A stretch of DNA of 64,000 nucleotides from JAPLDP01 sp964628285 (lineage in GTDB: Bacteria > Bacteroidota > Bacteroidia > Bacteroidales > JAGONC01). How positions within the stretch are numbered: position 1 is the stretch's first letter; each line of letters opens with the position of its first letter. Under the pieces are notes generated by a model. That model worked only from the letters and a program-made list of their open reading frames with translations, was not told the origin of the DNA and ran no database searches. The stretch lies in contig CAZVNP010000003.1 in assembly GCA_964628285.1 (NCBI GenBank), forward strand, positions 47,985 through 111,984, in the 5' to 3' direction. The translations under genes and the position numbers were made by a program. Of this stretch, positions 36,018 to 45,400 are shown piece after piece.

Positions 36018-36689
36018 ATGATCAGGTATTCTTCGTTGACGAAAAAGTTCATAATGGCTTTTGCGGGATTGTTCCTGGTTGTTTTTCTCTTGATACATTT
36101 AGGCATCAACCTGCTGATTCTCCCGTTGACTGCGCATCATGAGGCGCAATTTGAGTCGGCATCACATTTCATGACCACCAATGCGGTTGTCAGGGTGATC
36201 GAAATCATCCTGTTTGCAGGGTTTATCATTCATATTTTTTATGGCATTGTCCTCCAGATACAGAACTGGATGGCGCGGCCGCGGCGATACAGAATTGAGG
36301 GCTGGTCGCATACCTCCTTCTTTTCCAAGTTTATGATACACACCGGTGTGGTCATTTTGGTTTTTCTGGTTATTCATTTTATTAATTTTTATTTTGTCAA
36401 ATACGGCATCACACGGCCACATCCCGGTCGGGCCACCGTCACGTCGAATGAAGATTTCTATCACATGGCAGTGAATCTTTTCACGGATAAGGGTTATTCA
36501 ATTTTATACATCATCCTGATCATTTTTCTGGGTTTTCATCTGAACCATGCCTTTCAGTCGGCCTTTCAATCCCTCGGATGGAATCACAGCAAATACACGC
36601 CTGCCATCAAGTGGATCGGGAACATTTATTCCATCGTGGTTACGCTCGGATTCGTGTCGATACCATTATATTTCATCATTACCGGTTAA
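36018..36689 (+). CDS. sdhC: Succinate dehydrogenase/fumarate reductase cytochrome b subunit
   Basis: 223 residues from the ATG at 36018; an upstream in-frame ATG at 35922 lies on the promoter -7 box and would add 32 polar residues, so I reject it. Five membrane segments are visible (about 14-37, 59-85, 108-130, 160-180, 195-220), each holding His residues that suit two hemes b (LLIHLGINLL, IIHIFYGIVLQ, VIHFINFYF, LGFHLNHAFQS). This is the single-subunit, di-heme type B anchor of Wolinella/Bacteroides fumarate reductases, which exchanges electrons with menaquinol. First gene of sdhCAB. Confidence 0.93.
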   Translation: MIRYSSLTKKFIMAFAGLFLVVFLLIHLGINLLILPLTAHHEAQFESASHFMTTNAVVRVIEIILFAGFIIHIFYGIVLQIQNWMARPRRYRIEGWSHTSFFSKFMIHTGVVILVFLVIHFINFYFVKYGITRPHPGRATVTSNEDFYHMAVNLFTDKGYSILYIILIIFLGFHLNHAFQSAFQSLGWNHSKYTPAIKWIGNIYSIVVTLGFVSIPLYFIITG

Positions 36690-36720
36690 CTTATCATCAA
36701 TTGATTTAAAAAAGAAAGCC

Positions 36721-38640
36721 ATGATACAACTTGACGCTAAAATACCTGATGGTCCGTTAGCAGAAAAGTGGACTCGATACAGACAATCGGCCAGGCTGGT
36801 CAATCCTGCCAACCGCAAGAAACTCGAAATCATCGTCGTGGGCACGGGCATCGCCGGCAGTTCTGCCGCCTCCACGTTAGGGGAGATGGGTTATAATGTG
36901 AAGGTGTTCTGTTACCAGGATACACCGCGCAGGGCCCACTCCGTGGCGGCACAGGGGGGCATCAATGCCGCCAAGAATTACAAGAATGACGGTGACAGCA
37001 TTTACCGGTTGTTTTATGATATGATCAAGGGAGGTGATTACCGTTCGCGGGAAGCCAATGTATACCGTGCGGCGGAGGTGAGCAATGCCACCATTGACCA
37101 GCTGACGGCGCAGGGGGTGCCTTTCGCCAGGGAATACGGGGGCACCCTGGCTAACCGTTCATTCGGTGGTATGCAGGTGTCAAGGACTTTTTATGCCCAG
37201 GGCCAGACGGGGCAGCAGGTTCTGCTGGGCACTTTTTCGGGTTTATGCAGACAGATAGCCAACGGTACAGTGAAAATGTACCCCCGGCGTGATGTGCTGG
37301 ACGTGGTAATAGTCGACGGGAAAGCCAGGGGCATCATCACCAGGAACCTGATTACGGGTGAGATCGAACGGCATTCGGCGCATGCCGTGGTGCTGGCCAC
37401 GGGCGGTTATGGCACCATCTATTACCTCTCGACGCTGGCCGTCAATTCCAACGGGTCGGCCGCATGGGCCGCCTATAAGAGAGGGGCCTTATTTGCCAAC
37501 CCGAGTTTTGTCCAGATACATCCTACCTGCATTCCCGTGCTCAACGACTTTCAATCGAAACTGACCCTCATGTCCGAATCCCTGCGTAACGACGGAAGAA
37601 TATGGGTGCCGAAAACCAAAGGCGATAAACGTCATCCAAACGATATCCCGGAAGAGGAACGGGATTATTATCTGGAGAGGAGATACCCTGCCTTCGGCAA
37701 CCTGGTGCCGCGCGATGTGGGTTCACGTGCCGCCAAGGAAAGATGCGACGCCGGTTATGGTGTCGGAGCGACAGGCCTGGCTGTTTATCTCGATTTTAAA
37801 GATGCCATAGCAAAACAAGGGAAAAATGCCATCGCGGGAAAATATGGCAACCTGTTCGATTTGTACCAGAAAATGGCGGGAGAAAATCCTTACGAGCAAC
37901 CCATGCGCATCTATCCGGCGGGTCATTACACCATGGGTGGTTTGTGGGTTGATTATAACCTGATGACCACTATTCCCGGGTTGTTTGCCATCGGTGAGTC
38001 GAATTTTTCGGATCATGGGGCCAACCGCCTTGGTGCCAGCTCTATTATGCAGTGTGCCGGCGACGGTTATTTCATCCTGCCTTATACCATGGCAAATTAC
38101 TTGGCCGGAGAGATCAAAACACCCAGGATACCCACCTCAACAACTGAATTCGAGGAGGCAGAGAAGGCCGCTACGGATAAAATCGACCGTTTGATGTCAC
38201 TCAGGGGAAAGCAGACCGTGATGTCATTTCACAAACGCCTGGGCAAGATCATGTGGGATCACTGCGGCATTAACCGGAATGAAGAAGGATTGACATCGGC
38301 GTTTCAGATGGTTGATGACCTGGAAAAAGAGTTCTGGCAGGAGGCCAGGATACCCGGAACATCGAGTGAGTTGAACCAGGAACTTGAAAAAGCCCGACGC
38401 GTGGCCGACTTTTTTGATCTGGCACGTCTGCTGATCAGGGATGCCCTGGAAAGAAAGGAATCATGCGGAGCCCATTTCCGTGAGGAGAGCCAGACGGTAA
38501 CGGGCGAAGCCAAGCGTGATGATGAGCATTTTGCCTATGTCGCTGCATGGGAATACCAGGGAAAGGATCAGCCACCTAAATTGCATAAGGAACCTTTGAC
38601 ATTTGAATATGTCGAACTCAAGGAAAGAAGTTATAAATAA
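36721..38640 (+). CDS. sdhA: Succinate dehydrogenase/fumarate reductase flavoprotein subunit
   Basis: 639 residues from the ATG at 36721; the frame is open further upstream inside sdhC but without homology. The FAD-binding motif VVGTGIAGSSAASTLGEMGYNV is near residue 37, followed by HSVAAQGGINAAKN with the His used for covalent FAD attachment in this family. The substrate-site sequences HPTCIPV, RRYPAFGNLVPRDVGSRA and GHYTMGGLWVDY and the C-terminal helical domain (ESCGAHFREESQT) are intact. Membrane-bound on the cytoplasmic side with SdhB and SdhC; it interconverts succinate and fumarate, and in anaerobic Bacteroidota usually runs as a fumarate reductase. Confidence 0.97.
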   Translation: MIQLDAKIPDGPLAEKWTRYRQSARLVNPANRKKLEIIVVGTGIAGSSAASTLGEMGYNVKVFCYQDTPRRAHSVAAQGGINAAKNYKNDGDSIYRLFYDMIKGGDYRSREANVYRAAEVSNATIDQLTAQGVPFAREYGGTLANRSFGGMQVSRTFYAQGQTGQQVLLGTFSGLCRQIANGTVKMYPRRDVLDVVIVDGKARGIITRNLITGEIERHSAHAVVLATGGYGTIYYLSTLAVNSNGSAAWAAYKRGALFANPSFVQIHPTCIPVLNDFQSKLTLMSESLRNDGRIWVPKTKGDKRHPNDIPEEERDYYLERRYPAFGNLVPRDVGSRAAKERCDAGYGVGATGLAVYLDFKDAIAKQGKNAIAGKYGNLFDLYQKMAGENPYEQPMRIYPAGHYTMGGLWVDYNLMTTIPGLFAIGESNFSDHGANRLGASSIMQCAGDGYFILPYTMANYLAGEIKTPRIPTSTTEFEEAEKAATDKIDRLMSLRGKQTVMSFHKRLGKIMWDHCGINRNEEGLTSAFQMVDDLEKEFWQEARIPGTSSELNQELEKARRVADFFDLARLLIRDALERKESCGAHFREESQTVTGEAKRDDEHFAYVAAWEYQGKDQPPKLHKEPLTFEYVELKERSYK

Positions 38641-38653
38641 AATAATAGCACCC

Positions 38654-39430
38654 ATGAAGGTATATCTTAAGATTTGGCGGCAGAAAAGTGCCGGGGTAAA
38701 GGGACGGTTTATGGATTATGTTCTGGATGATGCTTCGCCCGAGATGTCATTTCTGGAAATGCTGGATGCCCTGAATAAAAAACTCATCGAGAAAGGAGAG
38801 GAGCCTGTGGCTTTTGAGCACGACTGCCGGGAGGGTATTTGCGGGAGCTGTGGTTTGTATATCAACGGTGAACCACATGGCCCCGAAAAAAAGACCACGA
38901 CATGCCAGCTTCATATGCGGTCGTTTAAAGACGGCCAGACACTCATTGTGGAACCCTGGCGGGCCAGACCGTTTCCTGTTATCAAGGATTTGATAGTCGA
39001 CAGGAGTGCCTTCGACAAGATATTATTCGCCGGTGGTTTCATTAACGTTGATGCCGGACAGGCCCCTGAAGCCAATGCCATTGCGGTGAGGAAAGAACGG
39101 GCTGAGGAAGCTTTTGATGCGGCCGTATGCATCGGTTGCGGCGCCTGCGTGGCCGCATGCAAAAATGCATCGGCTATGTTGTTTATTTCAGCCAAGGTCT
39201 CACAATATGCCCTGCTGCCACAGGGTGAGGTGGAAGCCAAACGAAGGGTGCAACGCATGGTGGCTGAAATGGACAGGCTGGGCTTCGGTAATTGCACCAA
39301 TACTTATGCCTGTGAAGCCAAGTGTCCGAAGGGCATCAAGGTGGTCAACATCGCCAGGATGAACCGTGAATTCTTTAAAGCAAAAGTCGGGGCACAAAAG
39401 GAATCGCTGACAACGGGAGGATTGGCCTAA
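38654..39430 (+). CDS. sdhB: Succinate dehydrogenase/fumarate reductase iron-sulfur subunit
   Basis: 258 residues from the ATG at 38654, 13 bases after sdhA. It has the 2Fe-2S motif CREGICGSCGLYING with the distal Cys in KTTTC, the 4Fe-4S motif CIGCGACVAACKNAS, and the third cluster set with CTNTYACEAKCPKG. It carries electrons between the flavin and the quinone site. The C-terminus ends soon after the third cluster (NREFFKAKVGAQKE), typical of the Bacteroidales form. No hairpin terminator was seen after the stop. Confidence 0.96.
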   Translation: MKVYLKIWRQKSAGVKGRFMDYVLDDASPEMSFLEMLDALNKKLIEKGEEPVAFEHDCREGICGSCGLYINGEPHGPEKKTTTCQLHMRSFKDGQTLIVEPWRARPFPVIKDLIVDRSAFDKILFAGGFINVDAGQAPEANAIAVRKERAEEAFDAAVCIGCGACVAACKNASAMLFISAKVSQYALLPQGEVEAKRRVQRMVAEMDRLGFGNCTNTYACEAKCPKGIKVVNIARMNREFFKAKVGAQKESLTTGGLA

Positions 39431-39478
39431 CTTGCTCTGCCGTAAAAATCGTGTAAAGTGATGTTAAAAATGGTTAAG

Positions 39479-39490
39479 CGGGTATACCCG
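39479..39490. promoter_or_regulatory. Perfect 12-base palindrome, candidate operator of the metal-transport operon
   Basis: CGGGTATACCCG is a perfect palindrome placed about 15 bases before the TATATTTG -7 box, that is, over the -30 to -40 region where a repressor or activator would act. There is no T-run, so it is not a terminator of the sdh operon. Confidence 0.5.
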
Positions 39491-39504
39491 ATATATGAAG
39501 TCTT

Positions 39505-39512
39505 TATATTTG
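39505..39512 (+). promoter_or_regulatory. Promoter -7 element of the MgtE-N/Nramp operon
   Basis: TATATTTG matches TAnnTTTG; a start near 39519 gives a leader of about 124 bases before the ATG at 39643. No TTG sits at the -33 position, which is instead occupied by the palindrome, as might be expected of an activator-dependent promoter. Confidence 0.55.
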
Positions 39513-39567
39513 CAGCCATATTTCAAATTTCATTTCAAATGAACGACGACCCGGCGCGATATAGGTC

Positions 39568-39644
39568 CATAGCTGCCAAATAGAAGGATCCCACCCCTGA
39601 TGTGTGCTTCCTTCAGTTGGCTATGAAAGAAAGGAGGCATGCAT
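39568..39644 (+). promoter_or_regulatory. Structured mRNA leader with ribosome-site-sequestering hairpin
   Basis: Bases 39600-39613 can pair with 39631-39644 in a continuous 14-bp stem (three G-U pairs) with a 17-base loop. The 3' arm contains the ribosome binding site AAGGAGG (39631-39637) and the first two bases of the ATG. The loop sequence TTGGCTATG (39617-39625) is in turn complementary to CATAGCTGCCAA upstream (39568-39579; nine pairs with a 3-base bulge), which would give a pseudoknot or a competing fold. The strong Shine-Dalgarno is itself unusual for this phylum. This looks like a translational switch (riboswitch, thermometer or protein-bound leader). I do not recognise a known aptamer. 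Confidence 0.55.
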
Positions 39645-40917
39645 GACTTCTTTTAAAACATTTTACCTCAGTCAGATCATAGGAAAGAAAGTGTTTGACG
39701 CCAATGACCGGTACATTGGTAAAGTATCGGATGTGTTGGTCGATCTGGTGTTGCCACCTTCCGAAACTACGACGGAAAGAGCACAGGCGACGGCATTCAG
39801 ACTTAAAACACCGGCCGGCAGGGCCTGTTATGACATCACCGGCTTCGAGATACAAAAAATCAAAAACAAAATTGGCATCATTGGCACTCATCTGGAGATC
39901 ATACCACGAGAACGGGAAAACCGTGGTATTTATCTGGCCCGCACGGTCCTGGACAAGCAGATTGTAGACATCAACGACCACAAGCTGGTGCGGGTCAATG
40001 ATATCCGTATGGTCATGGTCACAACGGGCCTGTACGCCATTGCGGTAGATATCGGTATTGAAGGATTGCTGCGACGTATCGGGGCTGATGCCCTCATCCG
40101 GAGAATCCTTTCCCTTTTCGGTCTCAAGATACCGTCGAAATTCATTCTCTGGGATGATGTCGAGGCAATTGATTACAGGAATCTTCACATTAAATTATCC
40201 ACCCCGTCCTCCAGGCTGCATACCCTTCATCCTTCCGATCTGGCCGACCTCATTGAAGAGCTGGACAAAGCCTCCAGCCGTATGGTGTTTCAATCCCTCG
40301 ATGAAGAGAAGGCAGCCGAGGTCCTTGAAGAATTGAAGCCCCATGCCCAGGTTCATATGATCGAGAGCCTGCCAGTGGAAAAAGCCGCTGACGTCCTGGA
40401 AAAGATGCCGGCGGACGAAGCCGCCGATATCCTGGAAGTTCTTGAAAGCGACAAGGCCGAGACCCTGCTGACGGAGATGGAACAGGAAGCCTCTAAGGAG
40501 GTAAGGGAATTATTGAAATATCCTGAAAAAACAGTCGGCAGCATCATGTCGACCGATTTCCTGGCTTTTCATAAATATGAAACCGTCAACGAAGTCTTAA
40601 ATGCTCTTCGAGAGCAAAAACCGGAGGAAGCCACCTTATACAGCCTCTTTGTGACCGATCTGAAAAACAGGCTCATTGCCAGCTTTTCTTTGCGTGATCT
40701 GGTAGTCGTCGAACCTGAACAGACCATCGAGACGATCATGCATCCCAATCCCACGGCACTGTTTGATATGGACAACATCGACAGCATCGCCGACCTGGTC
40801 TCCAGGTATAATTTACTGGCTGTCCCTGTCACGGACAAACTGAAAAGGTTACAGGGGGTTGTGGTGGTCGACGATGTCATTGAAGACCTGATCGCCGAAG
40901 GCCGGACGAAACATTAA
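39643..40917 (+). CDS. PRC-barrel/MgtE-N/CBS-domain cytoplasmic protein
   Basis: 424 residues from the ATG at 39643, chosen because AAGGAGG lies five bases upstream; a GTG at 39604 is in frame but inside the leader hairpin. Domains: two PRC-barrel-like segments (about 1-95 and 95-165, QIIGKKVFDANDRYIGKVSDVLVD and DKQIVDINDHKLVRVNDIRMV), the MgtE N-terminal superhelical domain (about 190-290, HPSDLADLIEELDKASSRMV and the repeated AADVLEKMPADEAADILEVL), and a CBS pair (about 300-420). There is no membrane segment. In MgtE the N and CBS domains sense magnesium and gate the channel; here they are detached and encoded next to an Nramp-like transporter (gap 13 bases), so a regulatory subunit is a reasonable inference. 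Confidence 0.88.
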   Translation: MTSFKTFYLSQIIGKKVFDANDRYIGKVSDVLVDLVLPPSETTTERAQATAFRLKTPAGRACYDITGFEIQKIKNKIGIIGTHLEIIPRERENRGIYLARTVLDKQIVDINDHKLVRVNDIRMVMVTTGLYAIAVDIGIEGLLRRIGADALIRRILSLFGLKIPSKFILWDDVEAIDYRNLHIKLSTPSSRLHTLHPSDLADLIEELDKASSRMVFQSLDEEKAAEVLEELKPHAQVHMIESLPVEKAADVLEKMPADEAADILEVLESDKAETLLTEMEQEASKEVRELLKYPEKTVGSIMSTDFLAFHKYETVNEVLNALREQKPEEATLYSLFVTDLKNRLIASFSLRDLVVVEPEQTIETIMHPNPTALFDMDNIDSIADLVSRYNLLAVPVTDKLKRLQGVVVVDDVIEDLIAEGRTKH

Positions 40918-40930
40918 GTATTGTTTAGGT

Positions 40931-42199
40931 ATGATGGTCATGCCGGTAACAAATAAAAAGGGTTTTTTCAAACGGCTTCTTCTGTTTTTAGCCATCCTTG
41001 GACCCGGTATCATCACGGGCAGCGTGGATAATGACGCCGGCGGCATCACGACCTATTCCGTGGCAGGCGCCCTGTATGGTTATAACCTGCTCTGGACCCT
41101 GATACCATCGTTCATTTTGCTTATCGTCATCCAGGAGATGAATGCGCGCATGGGCATAGTTACCGGTAAGGGTCTGGCCGACCTTATCCGCGAAAATGCC
41201 GGAGTGAAGGTGACCTTTTTCATTTTTATAGGGTTGTTGCTGGCCGACATCGGTAACACAACCACGGAGTTTGCCGGCGTGGCAGGCAGTATGTCAATCT
41301 TCGGCGTGAGCAAATACATCTCAGTACCCATTATTGGCATCATCGTATGGTTACTCGTGGTGAAAGGAACATACAGGATCGCGGAACGTATCTTTCTTAT
41401 CTTCAGCGTGACACTTCTCGTATACGTTGTCTCCGCCTTCCTGGGCAAGCCTCACTGGGGCGAAATAGGCCATGCGCTGGTACGGCCGCAGTTTGAATTC
41501 AATTCGCGGTATCTGACCTTAGTCATGGGCATGGTGGGCACCACCATCGCCCCCTGGATGCAGTTTTACATGCAGTCGTCCGTCATCGAGAAACACCTGA
41601 AAGCGGAACATTTCAAGTACACCCTTATTGATATCATTGTCGGATGCACGGCCACGGTAGTGGTGGCTTTTTTTATCATCGTAGCCTGTGGCTCCACACT
41701 CTATAAAAATCATATCGTTATCAATGAAGCAAAAGACGCGGCGCTGGCTCTCCGTCCTTTGGCCGGGCATCTGGCTTCGGCGGTTTTTGCTGCAGGGTTG
41801 TTCATCGCATCCATATTTTCGGCCACCATATTACCTCTGGCCACGGCCTTTTATATCTGCGAGGCCTTCGGATTTGAAGCCGGCATTAACAAGAAATGGC
41901 GTGAGGCCCGTGAATTTTACGTCCTTTACACCGCCATTCTCATCCTTGCCATGTTCATCATTTTACTGCCCCATTCCCCTTTAATCAAGATCACCATATG
42001 GTCGCAGGTGATCAACGGGGTGCTTCTGCCCGTCGTGCTGATATGCATGATGCTGCTGGTGAATGATCGCAGAATTATGGGGCTTCACGTGAACAGAAGG
42101 CTGAATAACATCATCGGCTGGGGAGCGGTGGTCATCCTCATAGGTCTATCCGTGATCCTTATCGCCATACCATTGATTCACCTTTACCAACCCCAATAA
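40931..42199 (+). CDS. Nramp-related metal-ion transporter with variant binding-site motifs
   Basis: 422 residues and about eleven membrane segments in the Nramp/LeuT-fold pattern. Aligning GPGIITGSVDNDAGGITTYSVAGA with the first helix of canonical Nramps puts DAGG where DPGN normally is. In the sixth helix, GTTIAPWMQFYMQSS puts APWM where MPHN normally is. The Asp ligand is kept, but the Asn and the Met that favours Mn/Fe are lost, so a plain manganese-transporter (MntH) label would be unsafe. Loss of the Met ligand is also reported for Nramp-related magnesium transporters. With the MgtE-N/CBS gene beside it, a divalent cation other than Mn/Fe is plausible. Start codon could also be the ATG at 40934 or 40940. 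Confidence 0.88.
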   Translation: MMVMPVTNKKGFFKRLLLFLAILGPGIITGSVDNDAGGITTYSVAGALYGYNLLWTLIPSFILLIVIQEMNARMGIVTGKGLADLIRENAGVKVTFFIFIGLLLADIGNTTTEFAGVAGSMSIFGVSKYISVPIIGIIVWLLVVKGTYRIAERIFLIFSVTLLVYVVSAFLGKPHWGEIGHALVRPQFEFNSRYLTLVMGMVGTTIAPWMQFYMQSSVIEKHLKAEHFKYTLIDIIVGCTATVVVAFFIIVACGSTLYKNHIVINEAKDAALALRPLAGHLASAVFAAGLFIASIFSATILPLATAFYICEAFGFEAGINKKWREAREFYVLYTAILILAMFIILLPHSPLIKITIWSQVINGVLLPVVLICMMLLVNDRRIMGLHVNRRLNNIIGWGAVVILIGLSVILIAIPLIHLYQPQ

Positions 42200-42236
42200 T
42201 TACATGGCCCAATTTTTATAAGGTGATACCCGTTGC

Positions 42237-42258
42237 TTATTGATAACCAAATCAATAA
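42237..42258. repeat. Inverted repeat between the Nramp gene and the secreted-protein gene
   Basis: TTATTGAT and ATCAATAA form perfect 8-base arms around AACCAA. It begins 38 bases after the Nramp stop codon. T-rich stretches follow only after about 25 bases, so it is a poor terminator; it resembles an FNR/CRP-type TTGAT...ATCAA site but with a 6-base rather than 4-base spacer. Confidence 0.4.
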
Positions 42259-42306
42259 TTGCCTTCCATCAGGTTTTAATTTTTTCGGTTTTTTACGCTT
42301 TTTTTA

Positions 42307-42337
42307 TTGCAAATGTCAAATTTATTTTATACATTTG
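42307..42337 (+). promoter_or_regulatory. Promoter of the type IX-secreted protein gene
   Basis: TTG (42307-42309), 20 bases, TACATTTG (42330-42337): full match to the Bacteroidota consensus. Transcription would start near 42344, about 120 bases before the ATG at 42466. The ATG itself is preceded by GGAGG about a dozen bases upstream. Confidence 0.72.
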
Positions 42338-42465
42338 ATTCGTATAAAAAGATAATTATGATGTCTTCTTATACTCAAGCAAGATGCAGACCCCATTATT
42401 ATTTGTTTACCTGATTATTAAGCATAAACAAACATACTTCTATAACTAATGATGGAGGATAACGC

Positions 42466-45400
42466 ATGAAAAACATTACTTTAATAAAAACTTTTCGGGT
42501 AGCATATATAGTTGCCATAATGATGGCCCTTTTCTCTATCTTGTATCCGTTTATGTATGATTATGCCAGGAGTAGACCTCAAGATAGCCCTTCCATACCA
42601 GGGTATCAGGTTGATTGTAACCGGCAAGCTGAAAATGTTACTGCGGTTTATTTTGATAAAGAGCATACAGCTTCTTTAATAACCTGGACGAATTTAGGTA
42701 ATACGAATTATTATTCCATTTACAGATTGTATGCCGGTCAGGAACCTGAGCCGGAAACCTGGATCATGCTGAACGGGATGATCACCGATACCACTTATAC
42801 CGATACATATTGGCCTGTGCTTGATACGGGATACTATAAATATGCAGTCATAAGTTTTGATCCGGGTAATAATATAGACACTTCATTTTCAAACATTCTA
42901 GTCAGGGGATTCAAAGTGACAGTGCATGTTAACATTTGGCCATTGACTCACTATGAAGGTGCACAAGTTTACTTAAGAAACCAAAATGGGAATTCGGATT
43001 ATATTTATTCGGATGCTACCCCTGCAGACGGGTGGGTGAGCTTTTATGATGTTTTACCTGGGATATATACTCTTACCGTTACTCCTAGTATTTATTATGA
43101 TGACTGTGTTTTAACGAATGTTTCAGTTTATAATGATTTAACTATCACTGTTTCAATAGACTTATCACTCCAGCCACAGAACTTTCATGTCAACACAGAA
43201 ACCATGGAAGCCTGCTGGCTCGATCCACAACCGGAGTATAAAACCGTTTATAAAGAAAATTTTGAGATTGGCACTATTCCGACCGGCTGGATACAGGTCT
43301 ATAAGGAAGACTCTATATCATGGGTGATTAATACGGGGGGGCCTTCAGGCCATCCTGTCCATGCCTATTCCGGTAATTATAACATCTCATTCATGGGATC
43401 ACAGGCCCGAACAATGATCATAACACCCCCTGTCGATTTAAGTGATGCGTTGTTACCAATGGTTATCTTTTGGCATACCCAGGTGTCGGACAGCACGGGA
43501 TGGAATCATCTTTCAGTCTTTTACAGGGCCTCTGCTTTCGATACCTGGCATGGTTTGGCATCCTTTGACGGAGAGATTCCTTATTGGAAAAGGGAGTGCA
43601 TATACTTGCCGGTGACTTCGGAAAGTGTTGGCATAGCCTTCGAGGCCAGTTCAAATGATCCAGGAGGTTTAGGTATTTGCCTTGATGATATTGAGGTAGT
43701 TTCAGCATTGAAACCGCAAAATCCTCCCGATATGCAAGGTTTTGTGTGCTATCATCTGTCATTGGACGGTACAGAAGTGGGGACCTATTCAATGGCAGGG
43801 TGCCATCCATTGGGTGATGTGCTACCGGGAAGCCATAGTGCCTCTGTATACACCGAATTCACATCAATACATTCGGCACTTGTTATATATCTATTTCATA
43901 ATTATCCATGCGAATACTTTAATCAGCCGCAGAACTTTACAGGGATGGTTGTCGGTACGGATGTGATATTAACTTGGGATCCTCCCGTAGATTCAGGGTA
44001 TGAGGGTCATTCACCCAAGGCCCGTGCATTTGACCTCTTGGGCTATAATGTGTTCAGGAACGGCATTCAGTTGAATGAGGAACCGTTGACCTTCACTCAA
44101 TATGAGGATCACCCTTTTATAGGTGATGTTTTCGATTACAATGTGACGGCAATGTGGGATATGGGCGAGAGCTGCTTCATTGATCCGTCATTTGAAGCGG
44201 TGACTGATTGCAAACCTCCTACTGGTTTGACGGCTGAGATACTAGAGGGGGATATTGTTTTATTGTCTTGGGAACCTCCGGATTCATCGATAGGACAATG
44301 GATACATTGGGATGACGGTGTGAACTATAGTTCCATTGGCCTGACTCCTTCTGGAAGTTTTTGGGTGGCTTCACGCTGGGCGGTTGAAGACCTGATACCA
44401 TACGATGGCATAGTGTTGACCAAGATAGCCTTTTTCCCCAATGGAGCCCAGACGCAGTATGCATTGAAGGTATGGACAGGTGAAAATGCTGGCTCCTTAG
44501 TTTTGGATCAGCCGTTAAACGACTTAGTTATTGGCGTCTGGAACGCAGTGACATTAGTCACACCCGTTCCTATCGATGCTACACAGGAGTTATGGTTTGG
44601 CTATGCATGCATTGATCAACCTGAGGGTGAACACCCTGCAGGCTGTGATGCAGGTCCCGCTGTACCAGGCAAAGGTGACCTGATTACAGAGGATGGTGTG
44701 ACTTGGGAAACACTCTCAGGCTCAGGGCTAGATTATAATTGGAACATACAAGGTTATGTTACAATCGATGATGACTGGTATAACTTGCTTGGTTATAAGG
44801 TTTATCTCTTCGATGAATCGATTGCCCTCGTCCAAGATACGTTTTATTATTATACGTCCCCTCTTACCTGGGGCATCTTTGATTTTTGGGTCTCGGCTTT
44901 ATATGAGGAATGCGAATCTTACAGAGATGGACCGGCCAGTATAGTGGGTTCCACAACAGCTCTTCAGGGTGTTGTATACGATGCCTTTAATAAAAAACCT
45001 GTCCGGGGAGCCGAAGTCAGGTTATTTCCTGAGGGATATTCACTTATCACAGGTTTGGATGGGAAATATGGTTTTTACCATTTTAATGGGGGACTGATCA
45101 ATATTAAAGCGGATGCTACTGGTTATAAACTCTTTGAATTGGAAACACATGTTTGGTTTGACAGGCTGACAATATTAGATATCCCAATGGTAGATACCTT
45201 TGCCTTTTCATTACCTTTTGAAGAGAATTGGGACAGTGGTTCCTTTGAAACACAGAGGTGGACGTTTGATCCCGAACAAAACGGATGGGAAATTGATATT
45301 GATACAGGGAATCCTCCCCCCAGCGCCAGGTTCCAGACACTTAACACACCCAGTAATTATAGCTATTCACTTATCAGTCCTTACTTTGATGCGACGTGCG

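Noticed and set aside
39604..39642. GTG start at 39604 for the MgtE-N/CBS protein
   Set aside because: The ATG at 39643 has a strong, well-spaced ribosome site, and the added 13 residues do not extend the PRC barrel.
40931..42199. Calling the Nramp homologue mntH
   Set aside because: The Asn and Met ligands that define Mn/Fe Nramps are not at their expected positions, so the symbol would imply an unsupported substrate.
42237..42258. FNR box upstream of the secreted protein
   Set aside because: The spacer between TTGAT and ATCAA is 6 bases, not 4, and the site is about 60 bases upstream of the -33 element; kept only as an inverted repeat.
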